This document shows positions 20,217 to 27,763 of a stretch of 64,000 nucleotides of DNA, piece after piece. This stretch comes from Siderastrea radians (lineage: Eukaryota > Cnidaria > Anthozoa > Scleractinia > Rhizangiidae). The position numbers and the translations under genes were made by a program. The number at the start of each line of letters is the position of its first letter. Positions within the stretch are counted from its first letter, which is position 1. Location: contig OZ024898.1 in the NCBI GenBank assembly GCA_964017195.1, positions 7,691,294 to 7,755,293 of the forward strand, given 5' to 3'. The notes under the pieces were generated by a model. It was not told the origin of the DNA. It made no database searches and saw only the letters and a list, made by a program, of their open reading frames with translations.

Positions 20217-21272
20217 ATGTCGTTCTACGTGACGTTACCGAGTCATTCCAACCGACGTGAATTTCCCAACAACCAAGCCAATTCCTTCAAGATTCGTCTA
20301 CCTCAACCGTTACAGCTCACAGGGGGTGGATGGCAAGTGGGGTTGAGTGCCATTTCCTTACCGGATGCGCGCGTCAATTTGTATGAGTTGGTGAAGAAAA
20401 ATGGGTACGTCATGGGGGTGTCCTGGGACCAAACCTATCCCAAACCGAATGGAAAAGACGGGGAAATGACCTCGCGAGTAGACTTTGCGCGAACCATCAT
20501 CAATGACGTGAAAGATTTGGATTGGGTGGTGGATGGCGTGAGTTTCATGAAAGCCATCATTGTTCACTTGGAACAACAACGTATGGAATTGGCGATTCAA
20601 GGGGGTCGGTTTACCAATGATCAAGGCAAACACACCTACATCAAGTTCAAGTGGGAAGGCGAAGATCTGCTCATTGACAACACCCATATCTGCCATTGCG
20701 GCATCGGAAAAACACCAACCCTGACCATCTACACCAAGTTGGCTCTCAAGATGGGATGGTTACGTCAAATTGACACGGTGTTGATGTTGGGACCCAACTT
20801 ACAACAAGAATTCATCGGGGATCAAATCCCCAACATGACAAAACCAGCCGTTGACAACGATTGGAAGGATGTCACCGACGGTCAGGGGAACGCGGTCTTT
20901 TGGACGGTGCGTTCTATTTTACCGGATTATTTACAATTGAGTATGAGCTGTAATTGGCGTTTCACCAACTTGAATGTGGCGTTTCGAGCGGTGGTGGGGG
21001 AACCTACACGATCCTTGCACGTGTACTCCGACGTGGCAGGCAGCACCGTGGTGGGCAATCGCGTGACCGATTTGTTGCGTGAAATCCAGTACAAGCGACA
21101 AGCACGTGGCACCATCTACTTTGAACCGTTGCACATTCAATACATGTCTCTTCGTAACGAGGTGGTGGAAATGATTCACGTTCAAGTGGCCGAAACGATT
21201 GGTAGAGGAGGAGACTTGGTCAAGTTTGGTGAAGGTCATACCATTGTCACGTTACACTTCAAAAAGGCATAA
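20217..21272 (+). CDS. Capsid-like paralogue C
   Basis: 351 residues, the clearest family member: MSFYVTLPSHSNRREFPNN, then FKIRLPQPLQL and GWQVGLSAISLP. The C-terminal half has LHVYSDVAGSTVVGNRVTDLLREIQY and GHTIVTLHFKK. It begins 14 bases after paralogue B. Three related copies in one element suggest distinct positions in the particle or a duplicated receptor-binding protein. Confidence 0.65.
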   Translation: MSFYVTLPSHSNRREFPNNQANSFKIRLPQPLQLTGGGWQVGLSAISLPDARVNLYELVKKNGYVMGVSWDQTYPKPNGKDGEMTSRVDFARTIINDVKDLDWVVDGVSFMKAIIVHLEQQRMELAIQGGRFTNDQGKHTYIKFKWEGEDLLIDNTHICHCGIGKTPTLTIYTKLALKMGWLRQIDTVLMLGPNLQQEFIGDQIPNMTKPAVDNDWKDVTDGQGNAVFWTVRSILPDYLQLSMSCNWRFTNLNVAFRAVVGEPTRSLHVYSDVAGSTVVGNRVTDLLREIQYKRQARGTIYFEPLHIQYMSLRNEVVEMIHVQVAETIGRGGDLVKFGEGHTIVTLHFKKA

Positions 21273-21305
21273 AAAAGAGAGACGAGAAGGCACCCCCAGT
21301 CAATC

Positions 21306-21530
21306 ATGCCTCCGAAACGACGACGACGACGACGACGACGTCCCCAAGCGGGCGAAGGGATTAACGCGGTGATTGCCGGGATTCCTAAAACCGCTTGGTC
21401 CATCACCAAAGGGATAGAAAAGTTAGCTAAAAAGAATGCCCGAAAATCGCATTTGAAACGCATGGAGGAAATCCGCCAAGGAAAACGAAAACGCTATGCG
21501 GGGGAATCGTTTACGTGCAATCTCATGTGA
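21306..21530 (+). CDS. Small basic core-like protein 1
   Basis: 74 residues. An uninterrupted Arg run (residues 4-12) is followed by PQAGEGINAV, which fits an adenain-type site QAGE|G, then a Lys-rich helical tail. The layout recalls adenovirus DNA-condensing core peptides made as precursors. It is the first of several genes of this kind. Confidence 0.65.
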   Translation: MPPKRRRRRRRRPQAGEGINAVIAGIPKTAWSITKGIEKLAKKNARKSHLKRMEEIRQGKRKRYAGESFTCNLM

Positions 21531-21549
21531 GTGGAAGCCGCGTTTTCGG

Positions 21550-21559
21550 TATAAAAAGG
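21550..21559 (+). promoter_or_regulatory. TATA box
   Basis: TATAAAAAGG, 52 bases upstream of the ATG at 21611. Confidence 0.55.
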
Positions 21560-21610
21560 GGGTCCCATGAAGCACAGACAAAACGTTTATCCCTGGTGAA
21601 GAAGACAACC

Positions 21611-21937
21611 ATGCGTGGGGGAAGTTTGACACGATTTCGAACCGACGAGTGGTATGATCAACAAGGCAAAGGATTGATGACGGATCTGATGCGTGGGGGG
21701 TTGCAAGGTCTTATAAGGACGCGAAATCCTTTAAAACTGCCTAGTAATATCAAGAGAGGCTTGACAACGGGGTTATCACGAGGTGTCAAACGCAAAGCCG
21801 AACAAGTCATCAAAAAGGAAATCACCAAACAAGCCAAGAAAGCGTTGAGTCATAAGAGCGTAAAAGACGCCGTGCGGGTAGCCACGGCCTTATTTCCCAA
21901 ACAAACCAAACGGGCGCGTGATATTTTGGGCGTGTGA
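21611..21937 (+). CDS. Basic protein with three predicted protease sites (pVI-like candidate)
   Basis: 108 residues, starting at ACCATGC after a TATA box; the frame extends upstream only by a non-ATG start. It begins MRGGSL, where MRGG|S fits the adenain consensus. It then has QQGKG (QQGK|G) and MRGGL (MRGG|L) within the first 40 residues. The rest is Lys/Arg-rich and helical (VKRKAEQVIKKEITKQAKKAL). Position and sites recall an adenovirus pVI or core precursor. This is analogy, not demonstrated homology. Confidence 0.6.
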   Translation: MRGGSLTRFRTDEWYDQQGKGLMTDLMRGGLQGLIRTRNPLKLPSNIKRGLTTGLSRGVKRKAEQVIKKEITKQAKKALSHKSVKDAVRVATALFPKQTKRARDILGV

Positions 21938-21939
21938 AC

Positions 21940-22179
21940 ATGGATCCCGTGCATTCACGACCTCGACGGATTCGCAGTAATCGAGGGTTGTCTCAATGGG
22001 GTGGCCTGTATCCGTTTTGGAAACTCATGCCACGACGACGACAACGTGGTGGATGGTTGAGTGCCGAGGTGATGAGACTGCCCGGGTTTGATTTGAGACA
22101 ACGTTTAGCACGACGACGACGGTATAAAAACCCCTCACGACGACGACGGGGTACCACTCGACGACGACGACGACGTTAA
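21940..22179 (+). CDS. Arg-rich core-like protein 2
   Basis: 79 residues, about one third arginine, with RRRQRGGWLSAEV in the middle (site QRGG|W) and long Arg runs at the C-terminus. Protamine-like composition suits DNA condensation in the particle. The gene body contains the probable TATA box (22123-22130) for the major capsid gene. Confidence 0.65.
   Translation: MDPVHSRPRRIRSNRGLSQWGGLYPFWKLMPRRRQRGGWLSAEVMRLPGFDLRQRLARRRRYKNPSRRRRGTTRRRRRR
22123..22130 (+). promoter_or_regulatory. TATA box for the major capsid gene
   Basis: TATAAAAA lies 59 bases upstream of the ATG at 22182 and inside the coding region of the preceding Arg-rich gene. Confidence 0.5.
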
Positions 22180-22181
22180 AC

Positions 22182-23582
22182 ATGCCTGACGTGAGTACAC
22201 AAACCGCCCCGGCTCACGAGCGTTCCGAAGCGACCGTCAACCCTGCCTTACGGATTTTCAAGGTGCCACCCACCGACATTAGCATCAATGCCTATCGCAT
22301 GGTTACCATTCAACCCACCACCACGGGTATCAATCCCATGGAATTCATCATTCCTGGATTAGACGATTTTGTGGATTTGGGACGCAGTTACTTTACCATG
22401 GAATTGAGATTGCAAAAGAGTACGAACGATAACTTGGTGGCCAATCAGAAATTGTGGCCCGTCAACAATTTGGCCCATTCCATCATCAAGCAAATTGACT
22501 TGCAATTGAATGGCACGTTGATCAGTCCACAATCCGACACCTATCATTACAAAGCTTACCTGGAAACCTTGCTGAATTATGATCGAGAAGATGGCAAGAC
22601 CGTGTTAGGACCCCAAGGCTGGTACAATCAAGTGGATTTCCCACCCCAATGGACCAACAACAACACAGACAAAGCAGGAGACCATGTAGCCTGGCAAGGT
22701 CTCAGTGACAATCACAAAGGGGCCTTGGACGCCATGGTAGACGAAACCGCCAAGTATGCTGGAGGTCTTACCCACAGTCTGGTGTTTACCCCGCACCTGG
22801 AAGTGTTTCATATCGGCAAACTGTTGGTGCCTGGCATCGAAATCAAGATGAAATTTCATTTCAATGGCCCCAGCCTGTTTTTCAATGGAGTGGCTCTAGC
22901 TGGTCGATTGATGGAAGGGGATGTGAAACTACGGTTTCATCTCTGCCAACTGCGTTTGAATGACGCCATCTACCAGAGTATATCTGAAAAAAGACACAAT
23001 GAAGGCCAAGTGGCTACCTACCCGACCGTCCGCAGTGAAATCCGGACTTTCACCATGCAAGACAACCTGGTCCGCTTTGATATCCCTAACCTGTTTCAAA
23101 ACAGAATACCGGACCGATTGATTGTGGGGTTACTGGACAGCCGAGCCTTCAATGGAGATGTGACCCGAGATCCTTTCTGTTTCCAGAAATTTGGACTGAG
23201 CTCCATTAAACAGATTGTCAGAGGCGAAGAATACCCTTATGAAACCCTGCAGTTAGTGCACAACGATGGCAGCCGAGATAACTTGGGGTACTTCCGTTTT
23301 CTGCAAGCCAGTGGTGCCTGGTGTAAAAAGAAAGGCAATATGGTGGAACTAGGAGATTGGGGCCAAGCTAAAAATTGTACCTTGTTCATGTTTGACAATG
23401 TGGCCAATGGATGTGCTGACAGTCAAAACCTCAACCCCAAGCAAACGGGCGATTTACAATTGGTCTTGGAATTTGGAGCTGCTCCCGGTAACAATATAAC
23501 CGTGCTCGTGTATGGAGAATTTGAGAATTTGCTGGAGATTGACAGGAACGGAGCTGTGTTGTACAACATTTACCAGCACTAA
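22182..23582 (+). CDS. Major capsid protein (double jelly-roll, hexon-like)
   Basis: 466 residues. The sequence matches the animal Polinton capsid family often annotated as F54H12.2-like. Hallmarks are EFIIPGLDDFVDLGRSYFTMEL near 70-90, a segment LWPVNNLAHSIIKQIDLQLNGTLISP, then YHYKAYLETLLNY. The C-terminal half carries a second set of strands ending in LVLEFGAAPGNNITVLVYGEFENLLEID. Length agrees with Polinton capsid proteins, which form two jelly rolls per subunit and trimerise. The protease gene follows after two bases. Confidence 0.9.
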   Translation: MPDVSTQTAPAHERSEATVNPALRIFKVPPTDISINAYRMVTIQPTTTGINPMEFIIPGLDDFVDLGRSYFTMELRLQKSTNDNLVANQKLWPVNNLAHSIIKQIDLQLNGTLISPQSDTYHYKAYLETLLNYDREDGKTVLGPQGWYNQVDFPPQWTNNNTDKAGDHVAWQGLSDNHKGALDAMVDETAKYAGGLTHSLVFTPHLEVFHIGKLLVPGIEIKMKFHFNGPSLFFNGVALAGRLMEGDVKLRFHLCQLRLNDAIYQSISEKRHNEGQVATYPTVRSEIRTFTMQDNLVRFDIPNLFQNRIPDRLIVGLLDSRAFNGDVTRDPFCFQKFGLSSIKQIVRGEEYPYETLQLVHNDGSRDNLGYFRFLQASGAWCKKKGNMVELGDWGQAKNCTLFMFDNVANGCADSQNLNPKQTGDLQLVLEFGAAPGNNITVLVYGEFENLLEIDRNGAVLYNIYQH

Positions 23583-23584
23583 AG

Positions 23585-24124
23585 ATGGAACACGTGGCCT
23601 TGAATAATGTGCAGTTGGATTATTTAGCCCGAGACGACCCCCAATTGAAACCTGTCTTTTACGGGACGGTGGCCTGTGATCGTTTACCCCAGAGTCCTAT
23701 CAAGACCCAACCTCAAGGGTACATTGTGAACACCGACCCACACGATCAACCGGGACAACATTGGTTAGCGGTGTGGACAGATCGAAACGTGTGTGAAATC
23801 CTCGACAGTTATGCTTTACCCATGGACACGTACGTGCAAGCTACCCCGTTACGAGATTGGATTGTCCACCATTGGAAGTATGTGGTGACCAATGGCAAGT
23901 CCCTCCAAGCCATTTCAAGCAAGAGTTGTGGTGATTACGCCTTGTTGTACTTGAAAGCCAAAGCCCGTGGACGAACCTTGCAAGACTTTTTAAATGAGTT
24001 TTCGGATCATGATTATGTTAGTAATGACCATCAAGCCGGTCAACGCCTTCAACAATTGATTGTAGGCCAAGAAGCCCGATGGTATCAACTCTGTTGTCAT
24101 CCGTATCATCAATGTAATCATTAA
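23585..24124 (+). CDS. Adenain-type virion maturation cysteine protease
   Basis: 179 residues, the size of Polinton proteases. The catalytic set is visible in adenain order: H59 (GQHWLAVW), D74 (EILDSYA), Q108 (SLQAISS) and C115 (SKSCGDYALLYL). In adenoviruses the enzyme cuts core and capsid precursors after XGG or XGX-G sites; matching sites occur in eight proteins of this element. AATAAA at 24124-24129 overlaps the stop codon and probably ends the capsid-protease message. Confidence 0.92.
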   Translation: MEHVALNNVQLDYLARDDPQLKPVFYGTVACDRLPQSPIKTQPQGYIVNTDPHDQPGQHWLAVWTDRNVCEILDSYALPMDTYVQATPLRDWIVHHWKYVVTNGKSLQAISSKSCGDYALLYLKAKARGRTLQDFLNEFSDHDYVSNDHQAGQRLQQLIVGQEARWYQLCCHPYHQCNH

Positions 24125-24153
24125 ATAAAATATGTTGGAAAAAAAGTGGTGTC

Positions 24154-24239
24154 GGAGTCGTAGCTCAGTGGGTAGAGCCTTTGGACCTGATCCAGAATAG
24201 CGGTTGGGTCGTGCGTGGGTTCGAGTCCCACCGATTCCA
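24154..24239 (+). ncRNA. tRNA-like gene with Pol III promoter boxes
   Basis: It folds as a tRNA. A 7-bp acceptor pairs GGAGTCG (24154-24160) with CGATTCC (24232-24238). There is a D stem GCTC/GAGC, an anticodon stem TTTGG/CCAGA with 7-nt loop ACCTGAT, an 18-nt variable arm and T stem GTGGG/CCCAC with loop TTCGAGT. Box A (TAGCTCAGTGG) and box B (GGTTCGAGTCC) are perfect and a T10 terminator follows at 24253. The loop lacks U33 and would read CTG (Gln), which does not suit a long variable arm, so it may not be a working tRNA. It could be a captured tRNA, pseudogene or regulatory RNA. Confidence 0.75.
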
Positions 24240-24252
24240 ATAAAAAGGTGCC

Positions 24253-24262
24253 TTTTTTTTTT
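24253..24262 (+). terminator. Pol III terminator
   Basis: Ten consecutive T shortly after the tRNA-like gene, preceded by AAAAAGGTGCC. Confidence 0.65.
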
Positions 24263-24282
24263 CTAAGGGTAGTATCATCATC

Positions 24283-24936
24283 ATGCAAACGGGGAAACCG
24301 TTTCGTTTTCATACGCCTTCCTCTATCTTGGTGGTGGGTCCTTCGGGATGTGGGAAAACCGCGTTTACGGAAAAACTCTTGGTAGACAACCCGGAGTTGT
24401 TTGAAACCCCACCGACCCAACTGCATTATTGTTATGGGGCCTGGCAAGATCGATTTCAAGGCATGCAAGATCATGGGGTGGTGTTTCACGAAGGGATTCC
24501 CGATCATGAGGCGTTGGTGCAATGGTTTCCTGAAGGACAGGGGGTCCTGGTCTTGGATGATTTAATGGACGAAGGGAGTCACGATAAACGCGTGTTGGAT
24601 TTATTCACCAAACATTCGCATCATCAAGGGGTGACGGTGTTGTACTTGTGCCAAGACATGTTTCCCGTGGGTCGCTATGCCAAAAGTATATCCCGCAATG
24701 CCCATTACATCGTGGCGTTCAAGAACCCCCGAGATCAATTAGGGGTACGCAAGGTCATGCTGCAATCGTTTCCGACCACTTGGAAAGACACGTTGGAGAC
24801 GTTTCATCAAGCCACGACACGACCGTATGGGTATTTGGTGTTGGATTTACACCCCGCCTCCTCCGATCAACAACGTGTGTTGAGTCACCTATTAAAAGAC
24901 GAAGGATGGACGCGCACTTATCAAAAACGAGTATAA
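24283..24936 (+). CDS. Genome packaging ATPase (FtsK/HerA type)
   Basis: 217 residues. Walker A is GPSGCGKT (19-26), Walker B VLVLDDL (88-94), and a sensor-like segment TVLYLCQDMFP follows. Size and motifs match the A32-like packaging ATPases of Polintons and adintoviruses, which pump DNA into preformed capsids. The stop codon lies inside the TATA box (24932-24937) of the next gene. Confidence 0.92.
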   Translation: MQTGKPFRFHTPSSILVVGPSGCGKTAFTEKLLVDNPELFETPPTQLHYCYGAWQDRFQGMQDHGVVFHEGIPDHEALVQWFPEGQGVLVLDDLMDEGSHDKRVLDLFTKHSHHQGVTVLYLCQDMFPVGRYAKSISRNAHYIVAFKNPRDQLGVRKVMLQSFPTTWKDTLETFHQATTRPYGYLVLDLHPASSDQQRVLSHLLKDEGWTRTYQKRV

Positions 24937-24937
24937 A
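24932..24937 (+). promoter_or_regulatory. TATA box
   Basis: TATAAA overlaps the ATPase stop codon and lies 41 bases before the ATG at 24973. Confidence 0.5.
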
Positions 24938-24972
24938 GGGAGCCCCTTGGAACAGGAAACAAGAGAGTAATC

Positions 24973-25463
24973 ATGGCCGATGAAGACCGTCAACCTCCGC
25001 AATCGTACGATACCGTGTCCCCGGCGGGGGTGGGGGCGTTCAGCAGCAATGTCATGTCCCCAAGGGCTTGGCAAGATTTATTTATCTCGGGAGACCAAGG
25101 CCTTCTCGACGCCGCCCAGGAGGAAATGCACCCTGATCCCCTCTATGAGTTTATGCAATCCATCCCCCCTGCCGACGTCATCGCGAGTTGGCCCGATTTG
25201 GATGGTGGACCCACTGCACAGGCCTCTTCCCCCGCGGGGGTAGGAAGTCCATGAAATCAACCATCTTCTGGTGCTCGAACCCCTGCGACTCCTCCAAGCG
25301 TACCCCGGGCAGCGGGTGCTCGAACAGCAGCGGGTGCTGGGGGTAATGGTAATGGACGTGGTGGTGGACGTAGTGGACGTGGTGGTGGTGGTGGACGTAT
25401 ACGCGGTGGTGGAAGCGGTCGTGGTGGTGGTGGTGGTGGTGCTGGTGCTGGTGGTGGTGGTGG

Positions 25464-25494
<31 letters not shown>

Positions 25495-25851
25495 GGTGCT
25501 GGTGGTGGTGGTGGTGGTGGTGGTGGTGGTGGGGGTGGTGGGGGTCGTCGTGGACGACGACCTTTTCGAATACGAGGACGACGACGAAATACCCCCACTT
25601 CCCCTTTGACACCTGCCTCCAATCCAGCTACCCCTCGAGGATCTTGGACGTCTGGGAGTTCTGGCAGACAGCCTCGTACCTTGCGTCAAGCCGATTTACA
25701 ACGACGTTTACGGATGCTGTTACAAGATCAAGAACAGTTGGCCCAAGGACGTGAAATTGCTAATGTCACCATGACCAATAGCATTGTGACCAGTTATAAA
25801 CAAGGAGGAGCACCGAGTGTACAAACCTCGTCGTCCCGGGTATCGCCGTAA
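24973..25851 (+). CDS. RGG/Gly-rich protein gene with one in-frame UGA
   Basis: The frame opens at 24973, runs 93 codons to a TGA at 25252-25254, then stays open in the same frame to 25851. The first part is acidic and Pro/Ala-rich, with a short motif SPAGVG at both ends. After the stop comes a Pro/Ala linker, a long Gly-rich region with RGG-type units (25371-25560), an Arg patch, and a helical C-terminus around LRQADLQRRLRMLLQDQEQL. Continuity on both sides suggests one gene. The UGA may be a recent mutation, read-through, or part of a short unrecognised intron. RGG regions bind nucleic acid. No virion role can be assigned. Confidence 0.6.
25371..25560 (+). repeat. GGT trinucleotide tract coding for glycine
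   Basis: Runs of GGT with scattered CGT, GCT and GGA code for Gly-Arg-Ala repeats in the plus-strand gene. The long minus-strand frames here are reading shadows of the same repeat. Confidence 0.85.
25795..25800 (+). promoter_or_regulatory. TATA box
   Basis: TATAAA lies 54-59 bases upstream of the ATG at 25854, inside the RGG gene. Confidence 0.4.
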
Positions 25852-25853
25852 AG

Positions 25854-26537
25854 ATGAAAACCGTCGTGTCGTTATTGAATGGATCGAAACAGCATGGACT
25901 TCCCTTCCCGCCGGAATTATTACAACGCATGGATTCCTTGTATGCCTTTTATCATCAACAATGGTGGTGTTATCGCAAAATGTTGAATCATTACAAGTGT
26001 ATCAATGCCTTGTTCAATGGTATGGCCTTACTCCTGATGGCCGCTGGTATGATTGCGGGTCCCCTTTTGGACAACAGTACCTTGGTAGCGTGTTTGGCCG
26101 CGGTGGGCACCGTGGTCAAAGGATGGAATGATTTTAAACAATACCGATTTAAAGTGACCATGAGTCGATTTGCGTTTACCACCTATGCCAAAGCCTTGAC
26201 CGAATTGAAAACCCATGTGCGTGGTATTCCCTTGGAGGATCTGGAACGATTTTTAATCAAGATGCAAACGTTGGATGACACCATTGTGGATTTCACCCCT
26301 CCATTACCCAAACGATGTCTCCAAGATTACCATCGTCATTTTGTGTACCAACCCTTGGAAGCCCTATGCTATGTAGACGGATGTCCTCGTCCCTTGAAAC
26401 CCAAAGACTACTGGATCCATAAAAAGCCACTTCCTCCTAGTCCTACACTCTTAGAACCATGGCCCCCCGAAGAAGACGGACAAAAAGAAAAAGAAGAACC
26501 CAGCAAGGAGAAGGCATACCTTGGCTCGTCGACGTGA
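25854..26537 (+). CDS. Two-TM membrane protein, SLATT-like topology
   Basis: 227 residues. An N-terminal amphipathic part with FYHQQWWCYRK precedes two membrane helices (about 50-71 and 74-90) joined by a short turn. A helical cytosolic domain follows (KQYRFKVTMSRFAFTTYAKALTELK) with a Pro-rich, acidic tail. This order, aromatic and basic helix, two close TMs, then a helical region, resembles SLATT-type 2TM proteins, which in prokaryotes pair with SLOG proteins. The resemblance is topological and tentative. In this position it could equally be a virion membrane protein. The 3' end overlaps the next gene by 79 bases. Confidence 0.55.
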   Translation: MKTVVSLLNGSKQHGLPFPPELLQRMDSLYAFYHQQWWCYRKMLNHYKCINALFNGMALLLMAAGMIAGPLLDNSTLVACLAAVGTVVKGWNDFKQYRFKVTMSRFAFTTYAKALTELKTHVRGIPLEDLERFLIKMQTLDDTIVDFTPPLPKRCLQDYHRHFVYQPLEALCYVDGCPRPLKPKDYWIHKKPLPPSPTLLEPWPPEEDGQKEKEEPSKEKAYLGSST

Positions 26538-26737
26538 AAAAGGGGTATGAAGTCACAAGTGATTTGGTCAAAGCCTTGAAAAAACCGCAAATGAGTGCTG
26601 CCCAAGGGAGAAAGATGGTATCGGGGTACAAACAACAATATCAAGCGTATAAAAGACGAGGGGGTACCAAAGGGTACAACAGTTGGTTGATCGACAAAGG
26701 CTATGCCAAAAAACCTAACAAGTGTTGTATCCAATGA
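26459..26737 (+). CDS. Small basic core-like protein 3
   Basis: 92 residues. The N-terminus MAPRRRRTKRKRRTQQGEGIPWL has a basic tail followed by the adenain-type site QQGE|G. The rest is Lys/Tyr-rich (YKQQYQAYKRRGGTKGYNSWL). The gene starts within the 3' end of the two-TM gene and its stop overlaps the next ATG (ATGA). Confidence 0.65.
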   Translation: MAPRRRRTKRKRRTQQGEGIPWLVDVKKGYEVTSDLVKALKKPQMSAAQGRKMVSGYKQQYQAYKRRGGTKGYNSWLIDKGYAKKPNKCCIQ

Positions 26738-27060
26738 AACGTCTTCGACGTCAACGCAGAAAAAGGAAACAACGAGGAGGCGCTTTAATACGTCGCAAAC
26801 CCCGTTTGGTGGATAAAATTGCCCATGGCATGAGTATGTTTCTCTCAGGCCCCGCGCCTGGGTTTGGACTGGCTTTAGGCAAATTAGGGGGTCAAGCCTT
26901 AAAAGGCATTACCGATAATGTACAACATGTCCGACGACAACGAGGTGGGGGTTGGTGGTCCGATTTTAAACGCAATACCCGTCAAGGCTATAAAGAGACG
27001 CAAGACCTCATCAAACAAGACAAAGCCCTTCAACGTTTATTGACGGGTCGACCATGGTGA
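26734..27060 (+). CDS. Small basic protein 4, with hydrophobic segment
   Basis: 108 residues from the ATG overlapping the previous stop. The basic N-terminus ends in KQRGGALI (site QRGG|A). A hydrophobic stretch, MSMFLSGPAPGFGLALGKLG, follows, and a second site RRQRGGGWW (QRGG|G) lies near the middle. The mature fragment between sites would carry the hydrophobic region, as in membrane-active capsid peptides. This is inferred. Confidence 0.65.
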   Translation: MKRLRRQRRKRKQRGGALIRRKPRLVDKIAHGMSMFLSGPAPGFGLALGKLGGQALKGITDNVQHVRRQRGGGWWSDFKRNTRQGYKETQDLIKQDKALQRLLTGRPW

Positions 27061-27221
27061 GGAGAAGATTACGACGACGCCGTCGTCAACGAGGCGGTTT
27101 TTTAAATCTATTGGTCCCTGCCATGGTGGGATTGGGGAAAGCCGTGGCCTTGGAAACGGATAAACGTATAAAACGCACGATCCAAAAAGCCAATCAACGC
27201 TATCGTCGCCGTCGTCGGTAA
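27054..27221 (+). CDS. Small basic protein 5 (55 residues)
   Basis: A short gene overlapping the previous stop (ATGGTGA). It has an Arg-rich tail to RRQRGGFLN (site QRGG|F), a hydrophobic segment LLVPAMVGLGKAVAL, and an Arg-rich C-terminus. The same plan as its neighbours supports it as real despite the length. Confidence 0.65.
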   Translation: MVRRRLRRRRRQRGGFLNLLVPAMVGLGKAVALETDKRIKRTIQKANQRYRRRRR

Positions 27222-27224
27222 ACG

Positions 27225-27551
27225 ATGCAACGTCTTCGACGTCAATTACCGTTTTTACGGTCCATGTTCCAAGAAGCCAATGGTTCCAAACGTCAAGAGT
27301 TGTTACAACATGCCAATGCCGATCAAATCAATGCTGTGAGTGAACTGGTGTTGAACTTTTTAAAAAACAAGATTCCCGTCACCCCACCCATGCTGGCTAA
27401 ACTTCAACCCTATAAAAAGGTGCTACGCGATTTGGGACGTCGTCGACATTCCGTCAAAAAACGTCGTCAGTGGTTAGTCCAACAAAAAGGACGCGGCTTG
27501 TTTCAAGGACTTCACGAGGTGTTATGTCAATGTGCTCGACCGACCCGTTAA
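27225..27551 (+). CDS. Conserved Polinton small protein
   Basis: 108 residues. The pattern, a basic start, LPFLRSMFQEANGSKRQELLQHA, then NAVSELVLNFLKNKIPVTP and LKPYKKVLR-like LQPYKKVLRDL, matches a family I recognise from many animal Polintons but which has no assigned function. The C-terminal VQQKGRGLFQ contains a site QKGR|G. In relatives the same place carries a QKGGF-type sequence. It probably encodes a virion protein processed by the protease. Confidence 0.7.
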   Translation: MQRLRRQLPFLRSMFQEANGSKRQELLQHANADQINAVSELVLNFLKNKIPVTPPMLAKLQPYKKVLRDLGRRRHSVKKRRQWLVQQKGRGLFQGLHEVLCQCARPTR

Positions 27552-27763
27552 CCCTGGCCACATGGATCACCCTGTTACAAGAGGCCAATCGGGCCACCGA
27601 CCAGTGGAAAGACGCCTGTTCTTATTGGAAGCATAAATATCACCTGTTGTATCGCGAGTACCAACATATGTTGAGGTCCCGCCTTTGTGAGAGCTGTCGT
27701 GAGATAGAAGACGGGGAACTTTGCGCCGATTGTAGTCAACCCCTATGGACGAGGTCTACATGA
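27524..27763 (+). CDS. Small zinc-ribbon-like protein
   Basis: 79 residues from ATG 27524, overlapping the preceding gene by 28 bases and the next by 19. An amphipathic helix (LATWITLLQEANRATDQWKDACSYWKHKYH) is followed by two C-x2-C knuckles (CESC, CADC) 12 residues apart, a likely single zinc site. Function unknown. Confidence 0.55.
   Translation: MSMCSTDPLTLATWITLLQEANRATDQWKDACSYWKHKYHLLYREYQHMLRSRLCESCREIEDGELCADCSQPLWTRST

Noticed and set aside
25078..25689. Long minus-strand frames rich in Thr, His or Pro opposite the RGG gene
   Set aside because: They are reading shadows of the GGT tract; the plus-strand frame has coherent flanking sequence and a promoter.
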